Assembly: GCF_051811025.1 (NCBI RefSeq) | Contig: NZ_JBPWQE010000001.1 | Span: 5,642,001-5,706,000, forward strand | DNA from: Tardiphaga sp051811025 | GTDB taxonomy: Bacteria; Pseudomonadota; Alphaproteobacteria; Rhizobiales; Xanthobacteraceae | Length of the DNA: 64,000 nt | Direction: 5' to 3' | In this document: in pieces, positions 8,364 to 18,449 of the stretch | Layout of the letters: every line of letters begins with the position of its first letter | Position numbering within the stretch: the stretch's first letter is position 1 | Made by a program: the position numbers and the translations under genes | The notes under the pieces: model-generated | Database searches by the model: none | The model's input: only the letters and a program-made list of their open reading frames with translations | What the model was told of the DNA's origin: nothing

Positions 8364-8987
8364 TCAACTCGCCAGATCGACCTTCGACGCCACCGTCGCA
8401 TCGGCATTCAGCCGGTAGATCACCGGCACGCCGGTCGCGAGTTCGCGGGCCAGAATGCCTTCCGGCGTCAGCTTCTCCAGCACCATGATCAGCGCGCGCA
8501 GCGAATTGCCGTGCGCGGCGACCAGCGTGCGCTCGCCGCGCAGCACACAAGGCAGGATCTCCTGCACGAAATACGGCAGCGTGCGCGCCAGCGTATCCTT
8601 CAGGCTTTCGCCGCCAGGCGGCGGCACGTCATAGGAACGGCGCCAGACATGGACCTGCTCCTCACCCCATTTGGCGCGGGCATCGTCCTTGTTGAGACCA
8701 GAGAGGTCGCCGTAATCGCGCTCGTTCAGCGCGAGGTTTTTGGTGATCGGCAAACCCGTCTGGCCCATCTCTTCCAGTGCGAGATTGAGCGTGTGCTGCG
8801 CGCGGGTCAGCGCCGAGGTGAACGCGACATCGAAGGTCAAGCCCTGCGCCTTCAGCTTGCGGCCGGCTTCCTTGGCCTCTGCGACGCCCTTCTCGGTGAG
8901 ATCAGGATCTTTCCAGCCGGTGAAAAGGTTCTTCAGATTCCATTCGCTCTGTCCGTGACGGACGAGGACGAGAAGACGTTCGTTCAT
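8364..8987 (-). CDS. gpmA: 2,3-bisphosphoglycerate-dependent phosphoglycerate mutase
   Basis: Interconverts 3- and 2-phosphoglycerate in glycolysis and gluconeogenesis through a phosphohistidine. The 207-residue protein has LVRHGQSEWN with phospho-acceptor His11, the GpmA-type segment NLFTGWKDPDLTEKG, and AAHGNSLRAL near the C-terminus with the second active-site His. The length is normal for the short alphaproteobacterial form. I prefer the ATG at 8987 to the in-frame TTG two codons upstream. It follows dapB by 23 bases on the same strand and is convergent with the alpha/beta hydrolase. Confidence 0.95.
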   Translation of the reverse strand: MNERLLVLVRHGQSEWNLKNLFTGWKDPDLTEKGVAEAKEAGRKLKAQGLTFDVAFTSALTRAQHTLNLALEEMGQTGLPITKNLALNERDYGDLSGLNKDDARAKWGEEQVHVWRRSYDVPPPGGESLKDTLARTLPYFVQEILPCVLRGERTLVAAHGNSLRALIMVLEKLTPEGILARELATGVPVIYRLNADATVASKVDLAS

Positions 8988-9010
8988 CGACAATTCCGTT
9001 TCGTTCTTTC

Positions 9011-9826
9011 TTACATTTCACCAAGGCCGAGCACGTCAGCCATCGAGTACAAACCGGGCTTTTTTCCGTGTGCCCACATCGCCGCCTTCAGCGCGCCGTT
9101 CGCAAAGATCATGCGATCGTCGGCCTTGTGCGTCAGCTCGATGCGTTCATTGGGGCCGGCGAAGATCACCGTGTGATCACCGGCTACGGTGCCGCCGCGG
9201 AGTGAAGCAAATCCGATATCGCCGGTCTTGCGCGCGCCGGTGAGACCATCGCGGCCACGCGCTGAATGCTGGTCGAGCGGAATCCCGCGACCTTCGGCTG
9301 CAGCCTGACCCAGCATGAAGGCCGTGCCAGATGGCGCGTCGATCTTGGCCTTGTGATGCATCTCCAGCACTTCGATATCGAACCCGTCATCGAGCGACTG
9401 CGCGACGCGCTTTACCAGCGCAGCGAGCAGGTTGACGCCGAGGCTCATATTGCCCGACTGCACGACGATGGCCTGGCCGGTCACGCTCTTGATGACGGCA
9501 TTGTCTGACGACGACAGACCGGTGGTGCCGATCACATGGACGAGGCCGCGCTGGGCGGCGATGGCGACATTGGCGATCGTCGCGGCAGGCACGGTGAAGT
9601 CGAGAATGCCATCGGCATCCTTCGACAGCGTCCAAAGGTCGGCCGAGAGTTTGACGCCGTTCTCGGGCAGGCCGGCGAGCACACCGGCATCCTGTCCGAG
9701 CAATTCAGAGCCCGGCGCTTCCAGCGCGCCGGCGAGAACTGCGCCCGGGGTTTCGGAGATGGTGCGGATCAACGCGCGGCCCATTCGGCCGCCGGCGCCA
9801 GCAACGATCAGTCTCATGTCAGACAT
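9011..9826 (-). CDS. dapB: 4-hydroxy-tetrahydrodipicolinate reductase
   Basis: Reduces the dihydrodipicolinate precursor with NAD(P)H in the lysine and meso-diaminopimelate pathway, so it supplies peptidoglycan. The 271-residue protein has the dinucleotide-binding GAGGRMGR at residues 10-17, the IGTTG segment in the middle, and the catalytic EMHHKAKIDAPSGTA block with His near 162 and Lys near 166. The length is as expected. It is followed by gpmA and probably shares its transcript. Confidence 0.96.
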   Translation of the reverse strand: MSDMRLIVAGAGGRMGRALIRTISETPGAVLAGALEAPGSELLGQDAGVLAGLPENGVKLSADLWTLSKDADGILDFTVPAATIANVAIAAQRGLVHVIGTTGLSSSDNAVIKSVTGQAIVVQSGNMSLGVNLLAALVKRVAQSLDDGFDIEVLEMHHKAKIDAPSGTAFMLGQAAAEGRGIPLDQHSARGRDGLTGARKTGDIGFASLRGGTVAGDHTVIFAGPNERIELTHKADDRMIFANGALKAAMWAHGKKPGLYSMADVLGLGEM

Positions 9827-9960
9827 TGAACGATCCTCAGTATCTCAAGGCGGTATAGCGGCGCGCTGCCACGGCGGCAACACGCCCACGGTACCTAAAG
9901 TCCTTAGATACCAATCAGATCAGACACATGCTTAAGGCCTGCGGCTTCAAACTTGTTCGC

Positions 9961-10263
9961 TCAAGGCTGCGGCCCCTCATAGCCCTCGATGATCACGAGG
10001 TCACTCTCGCCATGGGGTTTGCGCATCTCGACGAGGCGCTGGTATTCCGGCGAATTGTAGCAGGCCAGCGCGGTCGCGTAGTCCTTGAATTCGAGCACGA
10101 CATTGCGCGAACGCGAACTGCCTTCCTTGGCCTCGAACTGACCGCCGCGCACCAGGAATTTGGCCCCGAATTTATTGAAGACCGGACCGTTCTCGGCCAC
10201 GTATTGCTTGTAACCGTCCATATTGTGCACGTCGACACGCGCAATCCAGTAAGCCTTGGCCAT
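9961..10263 (-). CDS. DUF1330 family protein
   Basis: A 100-residue cytoplasmic protein of the DUF1330 family, which has a ferredoxin-like (dimeric alpha-beta barrel) fold. The opening MAKAYWIARVDVHN, the FLVRGG strand and RNVVLEFKD are characteristic. No function is established. It lies 23 bases downstream of pyrF on the same strand. Confidence 0.85.
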   Translation of the reverse strand: MAKAYWIARVDVHNMDGYKQYVAENGPVFNKFGAKFLVRGGQFEAKEGSSRSRNVVLEFKDYATALACYNSPEYQRLVEMRKPHGESDLVIIEGYEGPQP

Positions 10264-10286
10264 CTGTCTCTCTCCCTGTCCCGTTC

Positions 10287-11003
10287 TTACTTGTTCGTCA
10301 GAGCCTGCGTGATTTCGGCGACGATCGCCTCGGCCGCTGCCTTCGGATCGGAGGCTTCCATTACCGGACGGCCGACCACCAGATAGTCCGAACCTTCGGT
10401 AATCGCGCGTGCCGGGGTCATGATCCGCTTCTGATCGCCCGCATCACTGCCCGCAGGGCGCACGCCGGGCGTGACCAGACACATCTCGGGCTTGATATAC
10501 TTGCGCAGGTTCGCGGCCTCTTCCGGCGAGCAGACGAGGCCATCGATACCGAGCGCCTGCGCCTGCTGCGCGCGCGTGGCTACGAGATCGCTGACACAGA
10601 GCTGATAGCCAGCGGCTTTCAGATCCTCGTTGTCGTAAGAGGTCAGCACAGTCACGGCGAGGATCTTCAGGCCGGAGCCCTTGCTGGCATTGGCCGCCGC
10701 CTGCATGGTCTGCGGATAGGCATGCACGGTGAGGAAGGTCGCGCCGAGCTTCGCCACGCTTTCCACGCCGCGCGCGACGGTGTTGCCGATGTCGTGCATC
10801 TTCAGATCAGCAAACACCTTCTTGCCGGCATCGGCGAGCTTGCGCACCAGCGGCAGGCCACCGGCATAACCAAGCTGATAGCCGATCTTGTAGAAAGACA
10901 CGCTGTCGCCGAGCCGCGCGATCATCGCTTCGGCAGCCTCAACATCCGGCAAATCGAGCGCGACGATCAGGCGGTCGCGGGGATCAATGGTCTGCAACGT
11001 CAT
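10287..11003 (-). CDS. pyrF: orotidine 5'-phosphate decarboxylase
   Basis: Catalyses the last step of UMP synthesis. The 238-residue TIM-barrel protein has the ALDLPD strand-1 motif and the active-site signature FADLKMHDIGNT with Asp66, Lys68 and Asp71, followed by TPGVRP and the phosphate-binding VVGRP near the C-terminus. The length is typical. The upstream flavin reductase ends six bases before this gene, so the two are probably cotranscribed. Confidence 0.96.
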   Translation of the reverse strand: MTLQTIDPRDRLIVALDLPDVEAAEAMIARLGDSVSFYKIGYQLGYAGGLPLVRKLADAGKKVFADLKMHDIGNTVARGVESVAKLGATFLTVHAYPQTMQAAANASKGSGLKILAVTVLTSYDNEDLKAAGYQLCVSDLVATRAQQAQALGIDGLVCSPEEAANLRKYIKPEMCLVTPGVRPAGSDAGDQKRIMTPARAITEGSDYLVVGRPVMEASDPKAAAEAIVAEITQALTNK

Positions 11004-11009
11004 GTCATC

Positions 11010-11588
11010 TCACTTCATCTGCTGCGCGACATCGATGAGCTGGCGCACCATCGCCGTCATCGCATCCTTGTCAGCGGCGTGTTTCAGCCGGTCCATATCG
11101 TCATAGGCCTCACCGGCGAAAGCCAGCGTGAGCTGGTTCGGGATCACGGTCGCGCGGCAGGCCGACAGCACCAGCCGCAGCGCCTGCAGGCAACGCGTAC
11201 CACCGAGCCGGCCATTCGACGCCGCAGCAATCGCAAACGGCCGTTCGCGAAACACCTGGCCCTTGCCCTCATGTGCATCCGCCACGCGCGAGACCCAGTC
11301 GATCGTGTTCTTCACCAGCGGCGGCAGCGACGCGTTGTATTCGGGCGTCACAATCAGCACACCATGATACGCCGATATCATGCGCTTCAGATCGAGCGCA
11401 TATTTCGGCACGCCGGAACTGCTCTCGAGATCACCGTCATAGATCGGCAGCGGAAAGTCGCCGAGTGAAATCTTGCTGACGTCGACATCGGCGCGAACCA
11501 GCGCATCAACGGCAACGGCCGCCAGTTTCGCATTCAGCGATCCTGTGCGCAGCGAGCCGGGAATAACGAGGATCTTGATCGCGGCCAT
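11010..11588 (-). CDS. NADPH-dependent FMN reductase family flavoprotein
   Basis: A 192-residue flavodoxin-fold protein of the NADPH-dependent FMN/quinone reductase family (ChrR/azoreductase-like). Evidence is the phosphate-binding GSLRTGSLNAKLA near the N-terminus and the family motif TPEYNASLPPLVKNTIDW. It probably reduces quinones or other electrophiles with bound FMN. The ATG at 11588 precedes MAAIKILVIPGS, where the domain begins; the reading frame extends upstream, but that part shows no homology. Confidence 0.88.
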   Translation of the reverse strand: MAAIKILVIPGSLRTGSLNAKLAAVAVDALVRADVDVSKISLGDFPLPIYDGDLESSSGVPKYALDLKRMISAYHGVLIVTPEYNASLPPLVKNTIDWVSRVADAHEGKGQVFRERPFAIAAASNGRLGGTRCLQALRLVLSACRATVIPNQLTLAFAGEAYDDMDRLKHAADKDAMTAMVRQLIDVAQQMK

Positions 11589-11632
11589 GATTCCGATCGT
11601 CGGGCGAAGCCGCCGCGCGATCGCGGCCGGCA

Positions 11633-12235
11633 CTAGCGTTTGCGATACACCCAGACGCGCGCCGGCGGAAGGTTCATCCAGATCCGCTCGGAGGCCTCTG
11701 TGGACACGCCGGGCAGCGATTTGGGGATCGGCGGCGCCACCGAATAGGTGAACTGCACGAAGGGCGCGTTCGGCGACATCGCCGTAAAGGCATCACGGAT
11801 CAGCTTGAGGCGCGTCAGCATCGGTTTGGTGACCAGCGGCAGGCCGGAGACGACGGCAGAGGCGGGCTCTTTCAGCACATCCCACAGCGTATCGCGCAAT
11901 GTGTAGGCGTCGCCCTGAACGATCGTCGCCTGCGGGTAGCGCTCGCGCAGCAGTGCGCAAAAGGTGGGATTGAATTCGACGAGCACCAGACGTTTCTGGT
12001 CCACCCCGTGTGCAACCAGCGCAGAGGTGATCGCGCCGGTGCCGGGTCCAAGTTCGATGACCGGACCGGTCGTGTCATTGTCGACATATTGCGCCATCGT
12101 GCGGGCAAGAGCTTTGCCCGACGGCATCACGGCGCCCATATGCAGCGGCTTATCGATCCATGAACGGAGGAAGCGGACCTCGTCGTCGAGACGGAGCGGC
12201 TTCTTCAACGTACGCGCGGACGAGTGCAGAGGCAT
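11633..12235 (-). CDS. pmtA: phospholipid N-methyltransferase (PmtA-like)
   Basis: A 200-residue SAM-dependent methyltransferase matching the rhizobial PmtA type, which methylates phosphatidylethanolamine towards phosphatidylcholine. It has the SAM-binding VIELGPGTGAIT motif, an upstream FLRSWIDKPLHMGAVMPSG segment typical of PmtA, and a C-terminal FVQFTYSVAPPIP block. The ATG at 12235 has GGAAG six bases upstream and is preferred to the longer frame. Some relatives are rRNA-dimethylase-like, so substrate assignment is by resemblance. Confidence 0.85.
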   Translation of the reverse strand: MPLHSSARTLKKPLRLDDEVRFLRSWIDKPLHMGAVMPSGKALARTMAQYVDNDTTGPVIELGPGTGAITSALVAHGVDQKRLVLVEFNPTFCALLRERYPQATIVQGDAYTLRDTLWDVLKEPASAVVSGLPLVTKPMLTRLKLIRDAFTAMSPNAPFVQFTYSVAPPIPKSLPGVSTEASERIWMNLPPARVWVYRKR

Positions 12236-12327
12236 GTCGCTTCCAGGCAGACCGCGGAACGTGCGGAACGTCAGAATTTCGTCATAAAGAGGTATAGGCA
12301 ACAATAGAAACGGTCAAGCTTCCAACG

Positions 12328-13470
12328 TCAGGAGCCTGTCCGCGTTCCGAAGAAGTCCTTGACCTTAGTGAAGAAACCCGCGGCTTCAGGTTGCGTTGCA
12401 CCCGAAGATAGTTTCTCGAATTCGGCCAGCAGCTCCTGCTGCTTTTTCGTCAGGTTCTGCGGCGTTTCCACGACGACCTGGACATACATGTCACCGGTCT
12501 GGCGCGAGCGCAGCACCGGCATGCCTTTCGACGAAACGCGGAAGCGGCGCCCGGACTGGGTGCCCGAGGGAACCTTGACCTTGTTGCGCCCGCCTTCGAT
12601 GGTCGGCACTTCGAATTCGCCGCCCAGCGCCGCGGTCACCATCGAGATCGGCACACGGCAATGCAGGTCCGCGCCATCGCGCTGGAAGAAGTCGTGCGAG
12701 GCCAGCGACAGGAAAATATAGAGATCGCCCGATGGGCCACCGCGCGCGCCGGCTTCGCCTTCATTGGCAAGACGAATGCGGGTGCCGTCCTCGACGCCCG
12801 CCGGAATGTTGACCGAGAGCGTGCGCTCGCGCTCGACGCGGCCAGCGCCGGAGCAGCTCGGGCAAGGATCCTCGATCATCTGACCGCGGCCCTGACAGCT
12901 CGGACAGGTCCTTTCCAACGTGAAGAAGCCCTGGGCCTGGCGAACGCGGCCGGCGCCGCCGCAGGTCGAACAGGCCTTCGGCTTGGTACCGGCCTTGGCG
13001 CCGGTGCCGGAGCAGGCTTCGCAGGTCACCGCGACCGGAATCTCAATCTGTGCGGTCTTGCCGGAGTAAGCCTCCTCCAGCGTGATTTCCATGTTGTAGC
13101 GAAGATCTGCCCCGCGCTCGCGGCCGCCGCTGCGGCCACCGCTGCGCTGCCCGGCCATGCCGAACAGGTCTTCAAAAATGTCGGAGAAGGATGAAGCGAA
13201 GCCGGATCCGAAGCCCGGACCACCACCGCCACCATTGCCCTGTTCGAAGGCCGCATGGCCATAACGGTCATAGGCCGCGCGCTTATCACCGTCCTTGAGG
13301 ACGTCGTAGGCCTCGGCAATTTCCTTGAACTTCACTTCAGCGGCGGCATCGCCTGGATTCTTGTCCGGATGCCACTTCATCGCAAGCTTGCGAAACGACG
13401 TCTTCAGAACCGCTTCATTGGCGGAGCGCTCGACTTCCAGCGTTTCGTAGTAACATTGCTTGGTGGACAT
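12328..13470 (-). CDS. dnaJ: chaperone DnaJ (Hsp40)
   Basis: Co-chaperone that delivers unfolded proteins to DnaK and stimulates its ATPase. The 380-residue protein has an N-terminal J domain with HPD at 34-36, a Gly-rich stretch near 77-95, four zinc-finger repeats (CEACSGTG, CSTCGGAG, CPSCQGRG, CPSCSGAG) and the C-terminal substrate-binding domain. It lies 183 bases downstream of dnaK in the same direction and is probably transcribed from the dnaK heat-shock promoter. The linker contains a palindromic repeat that could trim read-through. Confidence 0.97.
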   Translation of the reverse strand: MSTKQCYYETLEVERSANEAVLKTSFRKLAMKWHPDKNPGDAAAEVKFKEIAEAYDVLKDGDKRAAYDRYGHAAFEQGNGGGGGPGFGSGFASSFSDIFEDLFGMAGQRSGGRSGGRERGADLRYNMEITLEEAYSGKTAQIEIPVAVTCEACSGTGAKAGTKPKACSTCGGAGRVRQAQGFFTLERTCPSCQGRGQMIEDPCPSCSGAGRVERERTLSVNIPAGVEDGTRIRLANEGEAGARGGPSGDLYIFLSLASHDFFQRDGADLHCRVPISMVTAALGGEFEVPTIEGGRNKVKVPSGTQSGRRFRVSSKGMPVLRSRQTGDMYVQVVVETPQNLTKKQQELLAEFEKLSSGATQPEAAGFFTKVKDFFGTRTGS

Positions 13471-13590
13471 CAGTCAGATCCGCCCGAAATTGGTCCTCAT
13501 CCCGAGGAGCATCCCAGAAGAACGCATCAATGAAGATGCTACTCCCGTACTAACAAAACTTGCCTAACAAGGCCCGCCTGACAAAAAACA

Positions 13591-13635
13591 ACCCTCATCC
13601 TTCGAGGTGCGCACCGCGCTACTCAGGATGAGGGT
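13591..13635. repeat. palindromic intergenic repeat between dnaK and dnaJ
   Basis: Arms ACCCTCATCCT and AGGATGAGGGT are perfectly complementary over 11 bases around a GC-rich centre. Elements opening CCTCATCC..GAGG are a frequent REP-like family in Bradyrhizobium and relatives. A half-copy-like string, CCTCATCCCGAGGAGC, occurs about 90 bases away near 13496-13511. It may act as an RNA hairpin that sets the dnaK:dnaJ transcript ratio. Confidence 0.6.
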
Positions 13636-13653
13636 CATTGTTCCGCTCGCCTA

Positions 13654-15552
<1,899 letters not shown>

Positions 15553-15651
15553 GCTCTCATATCCTTTTTCTGCGGCAGGTTGGCTGGGCCCTGACGGCAC
15601 CCCGCTCCCAACCCCCAAACATCAACTATTCGCGATATTGCGACGGTAGGC

Positions 15652-15682
15652 CTCATATAGGAGGGGGGGTGGTGGCCGCAAG
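15652..15682 (-). promoter_or_regulatory. heat-shock (sigma-32/RpoH) promoter of dnaK
   Basis: On the minus strand CTTG (15682-15679) is followed after exactly 17 bases by CCTATATGAG (15661-15652). This fits the alphaproteobacterial RpoH consensus CTTG-N17/18-CYTATNTNNG at every defined position. The expected transcription start is about 90-95 bases before the dnaK ATG. No CIRCE element is visible, so control is most likely by RpoH. Confidence 0.82.
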
Positions 15683-15932
15683 GCATCTGGCACACTCCAG
15701 ACCCATGAAAACACGACCGGTGCGCGAAATTAATATTTGGTGAAACAGACCCTTGGCGGTTGTTTCGCCAATACGCGACGGATAGGCGCGGACGGCGCCG
15801 GGAACGGATTTATGGCTTGATCTGTTGGCGGAACAGGGCAACCGTGAACGCCCTTTCCGGCCGGTCGTGTGACGGCCAAGGCCGGAACCCCACACCATCG
15901 AACAGCCTCAATACAAACCCAGTAGATTTTTC

Positions 15933-16880
15933 ATGAAACATGCTGCGCCCCTGTTCGCTTTGACCATGCTGACGGCCATTTCGGTCGCCCACCGCCCCGC
16001 TTTGGCGGCTGACCCCGTCTTCCCGCCGGGTGTCCGTGTGGGTCTGGCCCCGCTGGTCGGCCTCGCCCCCGCAAAGACCTTTGTCGGCTTCGAGACCTCC
16101 GATCAGGGCGTCAAGGTGCTCATGACCGAACTGCCGGCCGCGGCCTTCAACGAGGTCGAGACTGCGTTCAAGGCCAATCCGGCGGGCATGGCCGCGAAGC
16201 CCGAGAGCATCGAGACCACTGCCGGAAAGGCCTTCTACACGATCGAGAGCGCGAAGGACGCCACCGGCAATGTCAGGCGCTATTCGATGATCGTCGGCGG
16301 CAGCGGGAACTTCTCCGGCTATGTCGCCGTGCAGGTCCCGGAAAACGCCCAGAAGATCTATACCGACGACGCGGTGCGCCAGATGTTCTCGTCCGTTGTG
16401 GTGCGCAAGGAAGTGCCGCTGGCAGAGCAACTCGGCCTGATGCCGTTCAAGGTCGCCGAAATGAGCGATTTCAAGACCGTCCGCACGCTTGCGCCAGGCG
16501 CCGCTTTGTTGCTGGCCGACTCGACCGACGAGAACAGCATCGAAACGAGTCCTTTCATGGTGATCGGCAGCCTCGCTTCGGCGCCTGAAAAGGCCGAAGA
16601 CCGTGGCCGCTTCGCCCAACAGGCCGCAGGCTCGATCCCTGGTTTGCGTGAGGGCCGCATCACCATGTCGGAGCCACAGCGCATCGACGGCATGGCCGGC
16701 TGGGAGACCCGTATCGACGCCGTAAGCGGCAAGAACAACACGCCGGTCAGCGTCGTGCAGTGGCTGCGCTTCGGCGGCGGCAAGGTCACCATGCGCATTA
16801 TCGCCAGCGCGCCGCGCGACGATTGGGCCAAGGCGTTTCCGCGCTTCCGCGCCGTGCGCGACGGCATCGAGCCGCGCTAA
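15933..16880 (+). CDS. secreted protein of unknown function
   Basis: A 315-residue protein with a clear signal peptide (basic start, hydrophobic core, cleavage after RPALA-A near residue 26), so it is probably periplasmic. I do not recognise a characterised domain. The mature part alternates strand-like segments, with FVGFETSDQGVKVLMTELP near residues 50-68 and a C-terminal RIIASAPRDDW. Similar secreted proteins are common next to dnaK-grpE loci in Bradyrhizobium-type genomes, as far as I recall. The 380 bases before it hold the dnaK promoter and an 8-bp perfect inverted repeat, TTCCGGCC (15855-15862) and GGCCGGAA (15880-15887), in the likely leader. A terminator hairpin follows. Confidence 0.75.
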   Translation: MKHAAPLFALTMLTAISVAHRPALAADPVFPPGVRVGLAPLVGLAPAKTFVGFETSDQGVKVLMTELPAAAFNEVETAFKANPAGMAAKPESIETTAGKAFYTIESAKDATGNVRRYSMIVGGSGNFSGYVAVQVPENAQKIYTDDAVRQMFSSVVVRKEVPLAEQLGLMPFKVAEMSDFKTVRTLAPGAALLLADSTDENSIETSPFMVIGSLASAPEKAEDRGRFAQQAAGSIPGLREGRITMSEPQRIDGMAGWETRIDAVSGKNNTPVSVVQWLRFGGGKVTMRIIASAPRDDWAKAFPRFRAVRDGIEPR

Positions 16881-16888
16881 CGAAAGGC

Positions 16889-16913
16889 GCGGGCCGGCTC
16901 ACGGCCCGCTTTA
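16889..16913 (+). terminator. intrinsic terminator after the secreted-protein gene
   Basis: Perfect 8-bp GC stem GCGGGCCG / CGGCCCGC (16889-16896 and 16902-16909) with a GCTCA loop, followed by a short TTTA. It starts nine bases after the stop codon. Confidence 0.65.
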
Positions 16914-16966
16914 CGATCTCCCCGTGACCTGATCTGCTGGACAAATCCGATACGGGGAATTTCGTG

Positions 16967-17683
16967 ATGCTCAACAGACGTCAAATTCTCGCAGGGTTGG
17001 GGACGATTGCGATGACCAGCCTAGCTTCCAAAACATTATCCGCCGCCGGCAAGGTCAGCCTCGACCGCACATCCGTCCTGCTGGTGATCGACGTTCAGAA
17101 CTGCTTCCTGCCCGGTGGCAGCCTTGCGGTGAAGGACGGCGACAAGGTCGTGCCGGTCATCAACGGCATCGCCAAGAAATTCGCCGACGTGGTGATGACC
17201 CAGGACTGGCACACACCAGGCCATATCTCATTCGCGTCAAGCCACAGCGGCAAGAAACCATTTGAAACCACTGATGTGAAATACGGCAAGCAGGTGCTGT
17301 GGCCGGACCACTGCGTACAGGGCACTGACGGAGCCGCCCTCTCGAAGGATCTCGCGATCCCGCATACCGAGCTGATCTTGCGCAAGGGCTTCAACAAGGA
17401 TGTCGACAGCTACTCGGCTTTCACCGAGGCTGATGGCAAGACCACCACCGGCCTCGCCGCCTATCTGAAAGCCCGCAAATTGCAGCGTGTGTTCATCGCC
17501 GGCCTTGCGACCGACTTCTGCGTCGCATGGTCGGCGCTCGATGCGCGAAAAGCAGGCTTCGATGTCTATGTGGTCGAGGACGCCTGCCGCGGCATCGACA
17601 CGCAGGGCTCGCTGGCCAAGGCCTGGGCCGACATGAACAAGGCCGGCGTGAAGCGGATTCAATCAGGCGATCTGGCAGCGTAA
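16967..17683 (+). CDS. pncA: nicotinamidase/isochorismatase-family hydrolase with Tat-like signal
   Basis: Hydrolyses nicotinamide to nicotinate in NAD salvage. The roughly 238-residue protein has the Asp-Lys-Cys triad (LLVIDVQNCF, LRKGFNKD, LATDFCV) and the metal-binding DWHTPGH motif, as in E. coli PncA. Unusually it starts MLNRRQILAGLG and continues with a hydrophobic stretch to about residue 27, resembling a twin-arginine export signal, so it may act in the periplasm. The start is ATG 16967, or GTG 16964 directly before it; GGGGAAT lies upstream. A terminator hairpin follows, shared with the convergent grpE. Confidence 0.87.
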   Translation: MLNRRQILAGLGTIAMTSLASKTLSAAGKVSLDRTSVLLVIDVQNCFLPGGSLAVKDGDKVVPVINGIAKKFADVVMTQDWHTPGHISFASSHSGKKPFETTDVKYGKQVLWPDHCVQGTDGAALSKDLAIPHTELILRKGFNKDVDSYSAFTEADGKTTTGLAAYLKARKLQRVFIAGLATDFCVAWSALDARKAGFDVYVVEDACRGIDTQGSLAKAWADMNKAGVKRIQSGDLAA

Positions 17684-17693
17684 CTCATACTGG

Positions 17694-17715
17694 ATCACCC
17701 GCTTTCGCGGGTGAT
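17694..17715. terminator. bidirectional hairpin between pncA-like gene and grpE
   Basis: Perfect 9-bp stem ATCACCCGC / GCGGGTGAT with a TTTC loop, eleven bases after the plus-strand stop and 22 before the grpE stop. It is suited to act on both converging transcripts, although no long T-run follows. The string also resembles a short repeat common in related genomes. Confidence 0.55.
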
Positions 17716-17736
17716 GACAGCAAGAGGCGCTGTTAC

Positions 17737-18333
17737 TCAGACGCTGCCGCCCGCAGCCTTGGCGCCGCCCTTCGATACGCCGACCAGCGCCGGACGCAGC
17801 ACGCGCTCACCGATGGTGTAGCCGGCCTGCACGACCTGAACGACGGTGCCCGCAGGCACCGATGCATCCGGCACCTCATACATCGCCTGCTGGAAGTTCG
17901 GGTCGAACTTCTCGCCCGACGGATCGAACTTCTTCACGCCGTTCTTTTCCAGCGTGTTGAGCAGCGACCGCTCGGTGAGTTCGACACCTTCGAGCAGTGC
18001 CTTCAGGCCCGGATCAGCCGCGGCCTTGGTGTCGGCAGGCACGGCATCGAGGGCGCGCTGCAGACTGTCAGCGATATCGAGCACTTCGCGCGCGAAATTG
18101 GTGATTGCATAGGTACGGCCATCGGCGACGTCGCGCTGGGTGCGCTTACGCAGGTTTTCCATTTCCGCCAGCGTGCGCAGCATCTTGTCGCGCGCGTCCG
18201 CGGCTTCCTTGGTCAGGGCCTCGACCGAGTTCGGCTCCGGATCGTCCGGCATGATGTAGGGCTTAGAGACCACCGGATCGGCGGCCGCTGCCGTCTTGTC
18301 CTGATTGTCGTTCTGCCCATTGGAATCAGTCAT
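17737..18333 (-). CDS. grpE: nucleotide exchange factor GrpE
   Basis: Releases ADP from DnaK and so drives the chaperone cycle. The protein is about 198 residues with an acidic, low-complexity N-terminus, a long coiled coil around residues 55-115 (ALTKEAADARDKMLRTLAEM ENLRKR region), and the C-terminal beta domain with KFDPNFQQAMYEVP and VVQAGYTIGERVLRPALV. The ATG at 18333 is preceded by an in-frame GTG at 18336. A heat-shock-type promoter lies 50-80 bases upstream, after hrcA. Confidence 0.96.
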   Translation of the reverse strand: MTDSNGQNDNQDKTAAAADPVVSKPYIMPDDPEPNSVEALTKEAADARDKMLRTLAEMENLRKRTQRDVADGRTYAITNFAREVLDIADSLQRALDAVPADTKAAADPGLKALLEGVELTERSLLNTLEKNGVKKFDPSGEKFDPNFQQAMYEVPDASVPAGTVVQVVQAGYTIGERVLRPALVGVSKGGAKAAGGSV

Positions 18334-18382
18334 CACGCTGCCTTCTCAAAAACACGCCAAAATGGTGGGATTGCTGAGCGGG

Positions 18383-18411
18383 ATATCGGGGTTTAAGCGC
18401 CGAAAATCAAG
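18383..18411 (-). promoter_or_regulatory. probable sigma-32 promoter of grpE
   Basis: On the minus strand CTTGATT (18411-18405) is followed after 14 bases by CCCGATAT (18390-18383). This is close to the classical heat-shock consensus CTTGAAA-N13/14-CCCCATNT. It lies between hrcA and grpE, so grpE can be induced independently of hrcA. Confidence 0.62.
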
Positions 18412-18449
18412 CGCAACCAGCCAGAATGCAGGATCTGGAACCGGCCCTG

